From UBA2970 sp965221075 (lineage in GTDB: Bacteria; Verrucomicrobiota; Verrucomicrobiia; Limisphaerales; AAA164-E04), in assembly GCA_965221075.1 (NCBI GenBank), contig OZ244865.1, forward strand, positions 1,240,001-1,304,000: a DNA stretch of 64,000 nucleotides, given 5' to 3'. A model generated the notes under the pieces. It was not told where the DNA came from, ran no database searches, and saw only the letters and a list, made by a program, of their open reading frames with translations. Of the stretch, positions 44,046 to 54,027 are shown one piece after another (position 1 is the first letter of the stretch; each line of letters opens with the position of its first letter). The position numbers and the translations under genes are program-made.

Positions 44046-45581
44046 TCAGTGTTCCCGGGGGCCCCGGCTGCGCTGCCGCTGTAGCTCGCCCTGCAGCCTC
44101 TCGGCGATTTCGGGATACCGGTAGTAGAGGTTGGTGGTCTCTCCAGGATCCCTCTCCAGGTGGTATAGCTGTCCAGGGGCCCCGGGGGCGGTCTCCTCCA
44201 GGGCCAGGGCACGCAGGGAGTCCCGATCGTAGTTGTTGCCCCCCGATCCCCGGTGGTCGAGGTACTTCCAGGCCCCATGCCTGATGCCCAGCTCCAGGCT
44301 GATGGTCTGGTGCAGCATCCAGTTGCGCACCTCGGACCGGGGATCGGAGAACAGGGGCAGGAAGCTCACGCTGTCCTCGGCCGAGCCTTCGGGCAGGCCG
44401 ACGGAGGCGACGGCCGCGAAGGTGGCCATCAGGTCGGTGAGGGAGACGGTGGCGCCGGTGGTCTTCCCTTCGGGAATCCGTCCAGGCCAGCGGGCGATGA
44501 GGGGGACTCGGTGCCCTCCTTCCCAGTTGTCCCGCTTGAGCCCCCGCCATGGTCGGGCCCCATCGTGGCCGTGGTCCCGTCTCATGTGGAGCGCGGTGGT
44601 CACCTCCGGACCGTTGTCGCTGGTGAAGAGGACCAGGGTGTCCTCCGCCAGGCCCAGCCGTTCCAGGGCGTCGAGCAGCACGCCGACGATGTGGTCCAGC
44701 TGGTGGATGAAGTCCCCGTGGGGCCCGGCTCCGCTCCTCCCCTTGAACTGTTCGGCGGGAAAGGAGGGCAGGTGGACCGCCTGGGCGGAATGGAACAGGA
44801 AGAAGGGCTGCCCGGGCCGTTCCCGAGCGTGCTCCTCCAGGAACGCTACGCTCCTCTCCAGAAAGACCTGGTCCACTTCCTCCAGATCGAATCCGGGAGC
44901 GATCAGGCCGCGGCGGTTGTCCCTCGAGTAGGGATGCTTGGGCAGGGGGCCGCGGTCCAGCAGCTCGGTGGGAGGGACGGGGACGCGATCCTGCTCGATG
45001 TAGGCGTAGATCCAGTCGGTGGTGGGGCAGCAGGCAGTTCCGAAGAAGCGGTCGAAGCCCCGGTCGATGGGGCCGTCGGGGATGGACCGGGACCAGTCGA
45101 TGCGCCGGACCGCCTCCAGGCCGTTCTGGTGGATGGGATCACCTTCCGAGTCGAAGAAGGTCAGTCCCACATGCCACTTGCCGATCAGGGCGGTGGTGTA
45201 TCCGGCCTGCTGGAGCAGGCCCGGAAGGGTGGGCCGGTCCTCCTCGATCAGGCAGGGGCCGCCGGCCCCGGTGAAGACGCCCCGCATGCCGTTGCGGAAG
45301 GCCATCCGCCCGGTGAGGATGCTGTAGCGGGTGGGCGTGCAGACGGTGGAGGGGCTGTGGGCGTCGGTGAAGCGGAGCCCCTGGCTGGCCAGCCAGTCCA
45401 GGCGGGGGGTCGGCACCTTGCTTTCTGGATTGTAGCAGCCCACATCCCCGTAGCCGAGGTCGTCGGCCAGCACGAGCAGGATGCTGGGCTTGCCCTGTTC
45501 TTCGCCGCACAGGCCGGAGAGAGGGGCGCAGGGGAGGAAGAGGGCGGCCAGGAGGAAGTGGCCGGGGAATGCGGCTTTCAT
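44046..45581 (-). CDS. Secreted sulfatase (CTPTR type)
   Basis: The 511-residue type I sulfatase starts at ATG 45581, giving the signal peptide MKAAFPGHFLLAALFLPCAP; longer frames add an unlikely leader. Motifs are ILLVLADDLGYGDVGCY (34-50), C81 in VCTPTRYSILTG as the formylglycine precursor, GKWHVG and the second metal site FTSDNGPE. It has the length and motif order of arylsulfatase A-like enzymes acting on sulfated glycans. It lies upstream of the prepilin gene on the same strand, with 87 bases between them and a promoter for the latter, so it is a separate unit. Confidence 0.9.
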   Translation of the reverse strand: MKAAFPGHFLLAALFLPCAPLSGLCGEEQGKPSILLVLADDLGYGDVGCYNPESKVPTPRLDWLASQGLRFTDAHSPSTVCTPTRYSILTGRMAFRNGMRGVFTGAGGPCLIEEDRPTLPGLLQQAGYTTALIGKWHVGLTFFDSEGDPIHQNGLEAVRRIDWSRSIPDGPIDRGFDRFFGTACCPTTDWIYAYIEQDRVPVPPTELLDRGPLPKHPYSRDNRRGLIAPGFDLEEVDQVFLERSVAFLEEHARERPGQPFFLFHSAQAVHLPSFPAEQFKGRSGAGPHGDFIHQLDHIVGVLLDALERLGLAEDTLVLFTSDNGPEVTTALHMRRDHGHDGARPWRGLKRDNWEGGHRVPLIARWPGRIPEGKTTGATVSLTDLMATFAAVASVGLPEGSAEDSVSFLPLFSDPRSEVRNWMLHQTISLELGIRHGAWKYLDHRGSGGNNYDRDSLRALALEETAPGAPGQLYHLERDPGETTNLYYRYPEIAERLQGELQRQRSRGPREH

Positions 45582-46817
45582 CGGCGTGCGCCATCCTTTC
45601 CGCTCGTGCCGGAACGCGCAAGCCTGAGCTCCGGAATCGTCCTGTCCCTGGACTGGAGCCATGCCACGAGGAAGGCATGCATCCTGGCGGTCGGGAAGGA
45701 TTGCGGACGGTGTCCCGGTGGCAGGCGGGGATCGGGCCCTGCCCGAGAGCCCAGCTGCTGCATCGGCAATTGGCCGTCCGGTTCCGGCATTCTGAAATCG
45801 GGACTCCATCAGGTGTGTTGCAAGTCCGAGGATCGGGAGGATCGACACATGGATCCGGATGGCGAAAGCAGCCCTGGCCCAGCAAGCGATCCTTCGGGCG
45901 AGCAGCGGCGAGACGTTTGCGGGATGGGATTCCGGGCATGGGAACGTCGTCCGATGCCGCAGGGCAGGGATCCGGCGCGTCCGTCGACAGCGAGCAGGAT
46001 CAGGTGGAACGCAGGGACGGGGCGCTGCTTCTTCATTGCTTCCACATGCTGGAGCTGGCCGTTCCCATCGCGGGCACGAAACCGGATCCAGGACGGCATG
46101 GCATCTCTTGACGGGCCAGGGATCCGGGTGCCTGATTGTTCAATGGACGCGGAGATCGTCCAGGATCGGACTGCATGGAGGGGAGGGATCGCCCCCGTTC
46201 CGGCAGCAGATGGGCCGGTCGTCGAGGGCTCAGCGTCCGGGATGCAGCGGGGTGCAGGCTGAGGCAGGGGGGCGGCGGATCCATGCTTCTGGCAGGTATC
46301 GGGAATCGGCAGTGGCAGGGAGCTGGCGCTTCTGCGCGCTTTATGCTCGCGCCAGATCCGAATCCTGCTTCCGAAGCGCCCCGCCAGGATGCGACTGCGG
46401 GTGACGCCGATCAGGGAAGGTGGGGGGAGCCTCGCGGGGACTGGAAGGCTGCTTCGGAGTTCCGGCTCCTGGACGAGGACGCCTGCCGGGCTGCCCTGGC
46501 CGGTGGGAACGGTTGGCTGGTCGACGGGACCGGAGGAAGCGCCGCCGGGCTATTGGGGAGTGCGAGCGCCCAGAGAATCGAGGCTTCGCATGGACTACCG
46601 GTTGCTGGATGCGAGCGGCTTGGAGACCTTCTTCCAGGGGCCCCACTGGTCGACGAATCAACGTACCGCTGCCGCCAGGGGACTGGAAGAGGCTGGCGCC
46701 GACGGGATCTGGACGAGCGCTGGAGGTCGGGCGTCCGGATCCCATGGGAACATTCGGGCTTGCCTTGGCGGCAAGGGATGCCACAGTATCCATTGCCGGA
46801 GAAAGGTTTAGTGAGCC
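45582..46817. other. Long gene-free stretch
   Basis: These 1236 bases hold several overlapping open frames on both strands, none showing a recognisable motif, signal peptide or consistent codon bias. GGATCC/GATCCGG-like words are frequent. A decayed gene is possible. Both flanking genes point away from it, so it must also contain two promoters, which I cannot pick out with confidence. Confidence 0.4.
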
Positions 46818-48794
46818 ATGAGTGACCTTGAACGGATCGAAAGGGTGCTCGGCAAGGTCGCGTCGCATAGGCGGCGGGCCCGCGGCTGGGACGGACTGCT
46901 GCTGGGGCTATTCGTGGCCTCCCTGGTGTGGCTTGCGGCGGCTCTTGCCTTCAAGCTGCTTCCGATCCCCTTCTGGATCCACGGAGCGGCGGCCCTGGCG
47001 GCCCTGGCGCTTGTCGCAGGGGGCTTCCTCCGGGGATGCTGGCGGAGGGAGACGAGCCTGGAGACGGCTCAGTGGCTGGACCGGAGGCAGGGCTTCAAGG
47101 AGCGCCTGAGCGCCGCGGTGGAGTACGGGGCCAAGGGCCCCTGGAGCCCGCTGCTCCAGCGGGAGGGGATCCGCTGCGTGGAGAGCCTGGGAGGGAAAGG
47201 GCCGGATAGCTACCGGCTTCCTGCCGTGGCCCGCTGGACGGTGGTGGCGCTGCTGGCCGGCGCCTCCCTGGGATTCGTCCCGGAGTACCGCAGCGAGAGC
47301 TGGCTCCAGTCCCAGCGCCAGCACCAGGTGAACCAGGAGGTGGGGCACTACCTCCAGGAGATGGCCCAGCAGACCCTGGAGCACCGCAAGCCTCATCTGC
47401 GGCCCACCGAGGAGGCCCTGCAGGGAATCGAGGAGCTGGGAAGCAGGCTGCAGCAGACGCGCCTTTCCCGTTCCGACGCCCTGGAGCGGATCTCCCATGT
47501 TCGGGACCGGGTGGAGAACCAGGCCAGGGACCTCGCCGATTCCCCGGCGCTCAAGCGGATGCAGCAGGCGGCGAAGAGCTCGTCGCCGGGCAGTCCCCAG
47601 AACCTGCAGGAAGCCATCGCCGATCTGCAGCAGCGGATGGGCAGCCAGTCGGGGGATCCATCCGCCCTGGAGAAGATCGGGGAGCAGCTTCAAAGCATCC
47701 AGAGATCGGCCGGGGATCTGAACAAGACCTCGCCGGACTCCGCCAGCGGGGATCTGGCCTCGGGCCTGGCCGATCAGATGCAGGATCTCTCGGACATGCT
47801 GTCCGAGGCAGGAGTCTCCCTGCCCGAACTTGAGCAGGCCATCGAGAGCTTCCGCCAGGGGAAGATGGACAGGTTCCTGGAGGAACTGGATCTGGCGCAG
47901 AACGATCTGGAGAAGCTGCTGGAGATGTCCAGGGCGCTGGAGCGGCTCAGGAACCAGCAGCAGCAGCTGGGCAAGACCCTGGCCGAGCAGCTGGAGAAGG
48001 GCCAGACCCTGGCCGCGCACCGAACCCTCAAGGAGATGATCCAGCAGCTGCAGAACCAGCAGGCGATGGAACCGGAGCAGCTGGAGCGCATGATCAAGGA
48101 GATACAGGAAGCATTGGAGCCGGCCGGACAGTACGGACAGTGCCAGGCCTTCCTCTCGCAGGCCCTGAAGGAAGCGGGCGAATCGCGCAATGCCGCGGCG
48201 GCGTCGTCCCTCGGCCAGGCCGCAGACGAGCTGCTCAGGCTGATGCAGCAGTACCAGGACATGGAGTGCCTGATGGCCAGCCTGGAGCAGCTCAAGCAGG
48301 CGCAGATGTGCGTGGGCAGCTGCCAGGGGTGGGGGCAGTGCGCGGGAGGAGGCATCTCCAAGGCGGGCAATCGCGGCAAGGCGGGAGTCGGTGACAGCAA
48401 GCCGGGAGACGCTAATGGTGGCGGCAAGCCGGGAGCCGGAGTGGGGACCTGGGCCCCCGAGGATTCGGGAGACTGGCAGCTGGTGCCCCAGAGCGCGGGC
48501 TGGGACAACACGGGCCTCGAGCGCCCGGACATGGAGGGGAAGGGCCATACCGAGCGTGCCGACGACGGCGACAGGGGGGATCTGGTGTCGACCCGGGTCC
48601 GGGGGCGCTTCTCGGGCGAGTCCCCCATGCCCTCCATCACCCTCAAGGGAGTCAGCATCAAGGGGAAGAGCCGGGTGGAGATCCAGGAGATCATCGCCGA
48701 GGCCCAGGGGGACGCCCAGAGCGCGCTGAGCCAGCAGAAGATATCCCGCGGCCATCGGGCCGCGGTGCGCAGCTACTTCGACGATCTCAAGTAG
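46818..48794 (+). CDS. DUF4175-like membrane protein with long coiled coil
   Basis: The 658-residue protein has two membrane segments at about 26-47 and 53-71, a third at 138-154, and then a Gln/Glu/Leu-rich coiled coil from about 165 to 480. A Gly-rich, low-complexity linker (about 500-560) and a basic tail follow. The tail (SRVEIQEI, ALSQQKISRGHRAAVRSYF) resembles the end of DUF4175-type proteins, which accompany MoxR ATPases in PVC bacteria. A GGAGAAAGG ribosome-binding site precedes the ATG. The MoxR gene begins 25 bases after it, so the two form a unit. It may be the membrane substrate or scaffold for the MoxR chaperone. Family assignment is by layout. Confidence 0.65.
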   Translation: MSDLERIERVLGKVASHRRRARGWDGLLLGLFVASLVWLAAALAFKLLPIPFWIHGAAALAALALVAGGFLRGCWRRETSLETAQWLDRRQGFKERLSAAVEYGAKGPWSPLLQREGIRCVESLGGKGPDSYRLPAVARWTVVALLAGASLGFVPEYRSESWLQSQRQHQVNQEVGHYLQEMAQQTLEHRKPHLRPTEEALQGIEELGSRLQQTRLSRSDALERISHVRDRVENQARDLADSPALKRMQQAAKSSSPGSPQNLQEAIADLQQRMGSQSGDPSALEKIGEQLQSIQRSAGDLNKTSPDSASGDLASGLADQMQDLSDMLSEAGVSLPELEQAIESFRQGKMDRFLEELDLAQNDLEKLLEMSRALERLRNQQQQLGKTLAEQLEKGQTLAAHRTLKEMIQQLQNQQAMEPEQLERMIKEIQEALEPAGQYGQCQAFLSQALKEAGESRNAAAASSLGQAADELLRLMQQYQDMECLMASLEQLKQAQMCVGSCQGWGQCAGGGISKAGNRGKAGVGDSKPGDANGGGKPGAGVGTWAPEDSGDWQLVPQSAGWDNTGLERPDMEGKGHTERADDGDRGDLVSTRVRGRFSGESPMPSITLKGVSIKGKSRVEIQEIIAEAQGDAQSALSQQKISRGHRAAVRSYFDDLK

Positions 48795-48819
48795 CGGCCG
48801 GGGGCCGCCCTAGCTTCGC

Positions 48820-49827
48820 ATGGAGGAGAGGATCCAGTCCTTCCGGAGTTCCTGGCGGGAGCTCCGCGAGGAGATCGGAAGGGTGATCGTCGGGCAGGAG
48901 GAGATCGTCGAGGCGACCCTGCAGTCCGTCTGCGCCGGGGGGCATGTCCTCCTGGAGGGCGTGCCTGGGCTGGGCAAGACGCTTCTGGTCCGCACCCTGG
49001 GGCAGGCGCTGGATCTGTCCTTCAACCGGATCCAGTTCACTCCCGACCTCATGCCCGCCGACATCCTGGGCACCAACCTGGTGGTCGAGAATCCCGACGG
49101 GCGCAGGGAGTTCCAGTTCCAGAAGGGGCCGATATTCAGCCACATCGTCCTGGCCGACGAGATCAACCGGGCCACTCCCAAGACCCAGTCGGCCATGCTG
49201 GAGGCGATGCAGGAGAGGAACGTCACCGCCGGAGGCCAGGTCCGCTCCCTGGAGGCGCCCTTCTTCGTGCTGGCCACCCAGAACCCCATCGACCAGGAGG
49301 GAACCTACCCCCTGCCCGAGGCTCAGCTGGACCGCTTCTTCTTCAAGCTGCTGGTGACCTACCCGACCGGGGAGGAGCTTTCCGAGGTGCTGGACCGCAC
49401 CACCGCCGGGGCCGGCGCCGAGGTGCGGCAGGTGATCGACCGGAAGGTCCTGCTCTCCATGCAGGAGCTGGTGAAGGAGGTTCCGGTGCCGGGACACGTG
49501 CAGGACTACGCGGTGAGGCTAGTCCTGGCCACCCACCCCGGCACCGCCACCTCGGTGGACGTGGTCAACCAGTACCTCCGCTTCGGCAGCAGCCCCCGGG
49601 GCGCCCAGACGCTGATCCTGGCCGCCAAGACCCGGGCCCTGGCCCAGGGGCGCTTCAACGTGAGTTTCGAGGATATCCGGACCGTGGCCCTTCCCGCTCT
49701 GCGCCACCGCCTGATCCTCAACTTCGAGGCCCAGGCCGAGGCCATCACCACCGACCATGTCCTCTTGCGGGTCCTGGAGGAGGTCCCCCAGGCTCCCAAG
49801 GATTCCGGCTCCCTGGCCAAGGGCTGA
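48820..49827 (+). CDS. MoxR family AAA+ ATPase
   Basis: The 335-residue protein is a MoxR-type AAA+ chaperone: Walker A LLEGVPGLGKT (44-54), Walker B IVLADEIN (108-115), then sensor 1 FVLATQNPIDQEGTYPLPEAQ near 148 and the RGAQ sensor-2 region near 260. These ATPases help metal insertion or assembly of von Willebrand-domain proteins. Only the coiled-coil membrane protein accompanies it here; the usual DUF58 and von Willebrand partners do not follow. An ABC-type binding protein with its own promoter comes next. Confidence 0.92.
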   Translation: MEERIQSFRSSWRELREEIGRVIVGQEEIVEATLQSVCAGGHVLLEGVPGLGKTLLVRTLGQALDLSFNRIQFTPDLMPADILGTNLVVENPDGRREFQFQKGPIFSHIVLADEINRATPKTQSAMLEAMQERNVTAGGQVRSLEAPFFVLATQNPIDQEGTYPLPEAQLDRFFFKLLVTYPTGEELSEVLDRTTAGAGAEVRQVIDRKVLLSMQELVKEVPVPGHVQDYAVRLVLATHPGTATSVDVVNQYLRFGSSPRGAQTLILAAKTRALAQGRFNVSFEDIRTVALPALRHRLILNFEAQAEAITTDHVLLRVLEEVPQAPKDSGSLAKG

Positions 49828-49893
49828 ACCGGCGGGGGAAGCGCCCTCCCCGTGCCCGTCCCCCGGGGAGCGGGAAGCCGGCTCCCCGCCATC

Positions 49894-49923
49894 TTGACAG
49901 CCGTCCGGGGCCCGAAGTAGGCT
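49894..49923 (+). promoter_or_regulatory. Promoter of the binding-protein operon
   Basis: TTGACA (49894-49899), an 18-base spacer and TAGGCT (49918-49923), 73 bases before the ATG at 49997. It lies upstream of the longer ATG frame at 49946, so it does not decide between the two starts. Confidence 0.6.
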
Positions 49924-49996
49924 GTCCGCCTCTGGAACCCCTTCGATGGCCTCTTCCCGCTCGGGCCCCTTCCTCGCCGCGACTGGACGCCGACCT

Positions 49997-50950
49997 ATGA
50001 AGCCGACTCGCTGGACCCTTCTGCTCGGGTGGATCCTTTCCTTCGCCGCCTCCCTCGGCCAGGAGAGCCAGCCCCGGGGAAAGATCGCCATCTCGGTGCT
50101 CACCACCACCAACCCCTACTTCAACGTGATCATCGAGAGCCTGAGGGAGGAGGCCGGGAAGCACGGCTACGAGGTCCTGGCCTACAGCGGAGAGTTCGAT
50201 GTGGCGCTGCAGCGCATCCAGGTCCAGGACTTCATCTCCCAGGAGGTGTCGGCCATCGTCCTGTGCCCCTGCGACTCCAAGTCGATCGGAACGGCCATCC
50301 GCCAGGCCAACGAGGCGGGGATCCCGGTCTTCACCGCCGACATCGCCTCCCAGGCGCCCGACGCCGAGGTGGTCTCCCACATAGCCACCGACAACCTGAG
50401 CGGGGGGCGCGAGGCGGGCAAGGCGATGATCGAGGCGCTGGACGGGGCGGGAGGCGAGGTGCTCGTCCTCGACTTCAAGTCGGCCGAGTCCTGCCTGCTC
50501 CGGGTCCAGGGCTTCAAGGAGGTGATCGCTCAGCACAACCTCGATCACCCCGAGGCCCCCGTGCGGATCGTTTCGGAGCTTCCGGGGGAGGGGACCAACG
50601 CCCAGGGATTCAAGTCGACCGAGGACGCGCTGCAGGCCCATCCCAACCTGGCGGGCATCTTCGCGATCAACGATCCCTCGGCCCTGGGGGCCCGGGCGGC
50701 CCTGGAGAAGGCGGGGCTGGAGGATCGGGTGAAGATCATCGGCTTCGACGGGCAGCCCGAGGGCAAGAGGGCGATCCGGGACGGGAAGATCTACGCCGAT
50801 CCCATCCAGTTCCCCGACCGGATCGGCCGCAAGACGATGGAGCTGATCCTGGCCTACCTGAACGGCGAGGAAGTGCCCTCCGAGCACCTCATTCCCACCA
50901 AGCTCTACCGCCAGGCCGATGCGCTCGCGGATCCGGAACTCGATGACTGA
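49997..50950 (+). CDS. Sugar-type periplasmic binding protein (ribose/galactose family)
   Basis: The 317-residue protein starts at ATG 49997, where a signal peptide begins (MKPTRWTLLLGWILSFAASL). The mature part is a type I periplasmic binding protein: ISVLTTTNPYFNVIIESLRE opens lobe one, then GYEVLAYSGEFD, and lobe two contains GIFAINDPSALGARAAL and VKIIGFDGQPEG. No ABC permease or ATPase gene is near, so it may serve a transporter encoded elsewhere or act in signalling. The next gene starts inside its end (8-base overlap), tying it to the DUF1549/DUF1501/sulfatase operon. The ligand is likely a sugar from the glycan that the operon attacks (inference). Confidence 0.88.
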   Translation: MKPTRWTLLLGWILSFAASLGQESQPRGKIAISVLTTTNPYFNVIIESLREEAGKHGYEVLAYSGEFDVALQRIQVQDFISQEVSAIVLCPCDSKSIGTAIRQANEAGIPVFTADIASQAPDAEVVSHIATDNLSGGREAGKAMIEALDGAGGEVLVLDFKSAESCLLRVQGFKEVIAQHNLDHPEAPVRIVSELPGEGTNAQGFKSTEDALQAHPNLAGIFAINDPSALGARAALEKAGLEDRVKIIGFDGQPEGKRAIRDGKIYADPIQFPDRIGRKTMELILAYLNGEEVPSEHLIPTKLYRQADALADPELDD

Positions 50951-53900
50951 AAGGGCTCCGGGGCCGCTCTCTCCCGTCCGGCTGGTCTCCTGCCTGGCCG
51001 TCCTGCCCCTGGTCCTGCAGGCCCAGCCCGGCGGGATCCGGTTCGACCGGGACATCCGCCCCATACTCTCCGACAACTGCTACAGCTGCCACGGTCCCGA
51101 CGCCGGCAGCCGCAAGGCGGGCCTGAGGCTGGATCTCGAGGAGGAGGCCCTGAGCGACCGCGGCGGCTCTCGGGCCATCGATCGGGAGAATCCCTCCCGG
51201 AGCCTGCTCCTTAGCCGGATTTCCCATCCGGAGGCTTCGGAGCGCATGCCGCCCGCCGAGTCGGGCAAGGCCCTGGGTCCCGAGGAGATCGGCCTCCTGG
51301 CCCGCTGGATCGAGTCGGGGGCCGTCTGGGAGGGGCACTGGGCCTGGACGCCTCCCCGGCGCCCGGACCTCCCCGAGGTGCGGACGCCCCAGTGGGGGCG
51401 CCATCCGGTGGACCGCTTCCTGGCGGCCCGCATGGAGCGGGAGGGCCTCGAGCCCTCCCCCCCGGCCGATCCCGCCACCCTGGTGCGCCGCCTGAGCCTG
51501 GATCTGAGGGGGCTTCCTCCCTCCCAGGAGGAGGTGGACGCCTTCCTCGGGGACCGCGGCAACTTCGCCTTCGAGCGGCTGGTGGACCGCTTCCTGGCCT
51601 CCCCCGCCTTCGGGGAGCGGATGGCGGTCCACTGGCTGGACCTGGTGCGCTACGCCGACACGGTCGGCTACCATGGCGACCAGCCCTACAGCGTCTGGCC
51701 CTACCGGGACTACGTGATCGACGCGTTCAACCGGAACCTCCCCTTCGACCGCTTCACCCGGGAGCAGCTGGCCGGGGATCTCCTGCCGGAGGCCACCCGG
51801 GAGCAGAGGATCGCCTCGGGATACAACCGCCTGCTCCGGATAACCTCCGAGGGGGGAGCCCAGGACCGTGAGTACCTGGCCAAGTACGCTGCCGACCGGG
51901 TGCGCACCACCGCGAGCGTCTGGCTGGGATCCACCCTGGGCTGCGCCGAGTGCCACGATCACAAGTTCGATCCCTTCACCGCCAGGGACTTCTACAGCTT
52001 CGCTGCCTTCTTCGCCGATCTGGACGAGAAGGGCTACTACTCGGGCAGCCGGTGGGAGCCGCGGCTTCCGCTGCCCACACCCCGCCAGGAGAGGGAGCTG
52101 GCCCGCCTGGAGAACCGGGTCGGGGAGCTGGAGTCGGCCCTGGAAACGCCCACCGAGGAGCTGGCCAGCGCCCAGCTGGCCTGGGAGGAGTCGGTCAGGA
52201 GCCTGGACGATTCGGGGCGGCTTCTCTGGACCCCCCTGGTCCCCCTCTCGGTCGAGTCCCTCGAGGGCACAGTCCCCCGGATCCTGGCCGACGGCTCGGT
52301 GCTGGCCACCGGTCCCAATCCCGACGTGGAGGTGTTCCAGGTCGAGCTTCCCTCCGGAGACTCGCCGGTGGCCGCCCTCCGCCTGGAGGCCCTGCTCCAT
52401 CCCTCGCTCGACCAGGGAGGGCTCTCCCGCGGGGGAGGCGACTTCGTGCTCACCGGCTTCGAGGCGGAGGCGGGGACGGGAGAGGAGTACCGGAAGCTCG
52501 TCCTGAAGGGGGCCCAGGCCGACCACTCCCGCAAGGGATTCGAGGTGGCCCGGGCGATCGACGGCCGATCCGGCACCGGCTGGGCGGTGGATGGCCAGGC
52601 CCGCAAGCAGCCCGGAACCGCGGTCTTCGCCCTGGACCGGCCGGTGGAGCCCGGGCCCGGCCGGCGCCTGCGCGTCACCCTCCGCTTCGAGTCCGAACAC
52701 GCACGGCACGTGATCGGGCGCTTCCGCCTCTCGGCGATCCCACTGGAGCGGGCGGGGCTGGAGGAGACCGGGCTCCCCGGAGAGGTCTACCGCTCGATCC
52801 GCACTCGCTGGGGAAGGAGATCCTCCAGCCAGCAGGTCCTTCTGACCCGCTACTGGAGGGAGCGCTCCCCGCTGATCGAGGCGGCGGAAGCCCGGCTGGC
52901 CGGCGCCCGCCGGGACCGGGACCGCCTGCGCGGCGAGATCCCCACCATGCTGGTCAGCCGCAGCGTCGCTCCCCGGGAGACGAGGGTGCTGCCCCGGGGC
53001 GACTGGATGGACGGCAGCGGGGAGGTGGTGGGCCCGGCCCTGCCGGTGTTCCTGGCCCCGGGCCCGCCCCCCGGCGACCCCCTGACCCGGCTGGATCTGG
53101 CCGACTGGCTCGTCTCCAGGGACAACCCGCTCGTCGCCAGGACCTTCGTCAACCGCCTCTGGCAGATATGCTTCGGACGGGGGCTGGCCGCCGTTCCCGA
53201 CGACCTGGGCTCCCAGGGCCGGCGGCCCTCCCACCCGGAGCTGCTCGACTGGCTGGCGGTCGAGTTCATGGAGAGCGGATGGGACGTCAAGCGCATGATG
53301 CGCCTGCTGGTGACCTCCCGGGCCTGGCGGCAGACCTCGGCGGCCTCGCGGTGGCTCAGGGAGCGGGATCCCGAGAACCGGCTCGTGGCCCGCCAGACCG
53401 CCTACCGGCTCGACGCCGAGTTCGTCCGGGACATGGCGCTCAGCCTGAGCGGGCTGAAGGCGGATCGCCTGGGAGGCCCCAGCGTCAGGCCCCACCAGCC
53501 GGCCGGGTACTACGCCCAGCTCAACTTTCCCCGAAGGACCTACCAGCCCGGCGCCGGAGCCGATCAGCACCGCCGGGGGCTCTACACCCACTGGCAGCGC
53601 ACCTTCCTGCATCCGGCCCTGAAGGCCTTCGACGCTCCCAGCCGCGAGGAGTGCACCGCCGCCCGTCCCCGATCCAACACGCCCCTGCAGTCCCTGGCGC
53701 TGCTCAACGACCCCAGCCAGGTGGAGGCGGCCCAGGCCTTCGCCCGGCGCATCCTCCGGGAGGGCGGCGGGAACCCTGCCGCCCGGGCTCGCTGGGCCTT
53801 CCGCCAGGTCCTGGGCCGCATCCCCAGCGCCTCCGAGGCCGGGACGCTCCTCGAGCTCCATGGGCAGAGCCTGGAGCGCTACGCCGGCGATCCGGAGGCC

Positions 53901-54023
53901 GCCGCCGAGCTGGCGTCCCTGGAACCGCCTCTGGCGGACGGGGACGCCGTGGACGATCTGGCGGCCTGGACCATGGTGGCCCGGGCCCTGTTCAGCCTCC
54001 ACGAGACCTTCACCCGCCACTAG
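50943..54023 (+). CDS. PSCyt1 / DUF1549 / DUF1553 cytochrome-like protein
   Basis: The 1026-residue exported protein starts at ATG 50943, overlapping the previous stop. It has a short signal-like segment, then a PSCyt1 haem domain with CYSCH near residue 46 and the MPP motif (ERMPPAES). DUF1549 follows, with a second CxxCH (CAECHDHKFDP, near 336). A region resembling a coiled coil lies near 380-440, then a carbohydrate-binding-like beta domain at about 440-600. DUF1553 closes the protein (NPLVARTFVNRLWQ near 712, then PRRTYQPGAG-like and PSREECTAARPRSNTPLQSL). These proteins occur with DUF1501 partners across PVC bacteria and are thought to be periplasmic redox or glycan-processing proteins of unproven reaction. 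DUF1501 follows after 4 bases. Confidence 0.9.
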   Translation: MTERAPGPLSPVRLVSCLAVLPLVLQAQPGGIRFDRDIRPILSDNCYSCHGPDAGSRKAGLRLDLEEEALSDRGGSRAIDRENPSRSLLLSRISHPEASERMPPAESGKALGPEEIGLLARWIESGAVWEGHWAWTPPRRPDLPEVRTPQWGRHPVDRFLAARMEREGLEPSPPADPATLVRRLSLDLRGLPPSQEEVDAFLGDRGNFAFERLVDRFLASPAFGERMAVHWLDLVRYADTVGYHGDQPYSVWPYRDYVIDAFNRNLPFDRFTREQLAGDLLPEATREQRIASGYNRLLRITSEGGAQDREYLAKYAADRVRTTASVWLGSTLGCAECHDHKFDPFTARDFYSFAAFFADLDEKGYYSGSRWEPRLPLPTPRQERELARLENRVGELESALETPTEELASAQLAWEESVRSLDDSGRLLWTPLVPLSVESLEGTVPRILADGSVLATGPNPDVEVFQVELPSGDSPVAALRLEALLHPSLDQGGLSRGGGDFVLTGFEAEAGTGEEYRKLVLKGAQADHSRKGFEVARAIDGRSGTGWAVDGQARKQPGTAVFALDRPVEPGPGRRLRVTLRFESEHARHVIGRFRLSAIPLERAGLEETGLPGEVYRSIRTRWGRRSSSQQVLLTRYWRERSPLIEAAEARLAGARRDRDRLRGEIPTMLVSRSVAPRETRVLPRGDWMDGSGEVVGPALPVFLAPGPPPGDPLTRLDLADWLVSRDNPLVARTFVNRLWQICFGRGLAAVPDDLGSQGRRPSHPELLDWLAVEFMESGWDVKRMMRLLVTSRAWRQTSAASRWLRERDPENRLVARQTAYRLDAEFVRDMALSLSGLKADRLGGPSVRPHQPAGYYAQLNFPRRTYQPGAGADQHRRGLYTHWQRTFLHPALKAFDAPSREECTAARPRSNTPLQSLALLNDPSQVEAAQAFARRILREGGGNPAARARWAFRQVLGRIPSASEAGTLLELHGQSLERYAGDPEAAAELASLEPPLADGDAVDDLAAWTMVARALFSLHETFTRH

Positions 54024-54027
54024 GAAC

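Noticed and set aside
45859..46825. Overlapping plus-strand frames of 130-230 codons
   Set aside because: Three frames are open over the same bases, none has a motif, signal peptide or ribosome-binding site, and they look like random high-GC openness.
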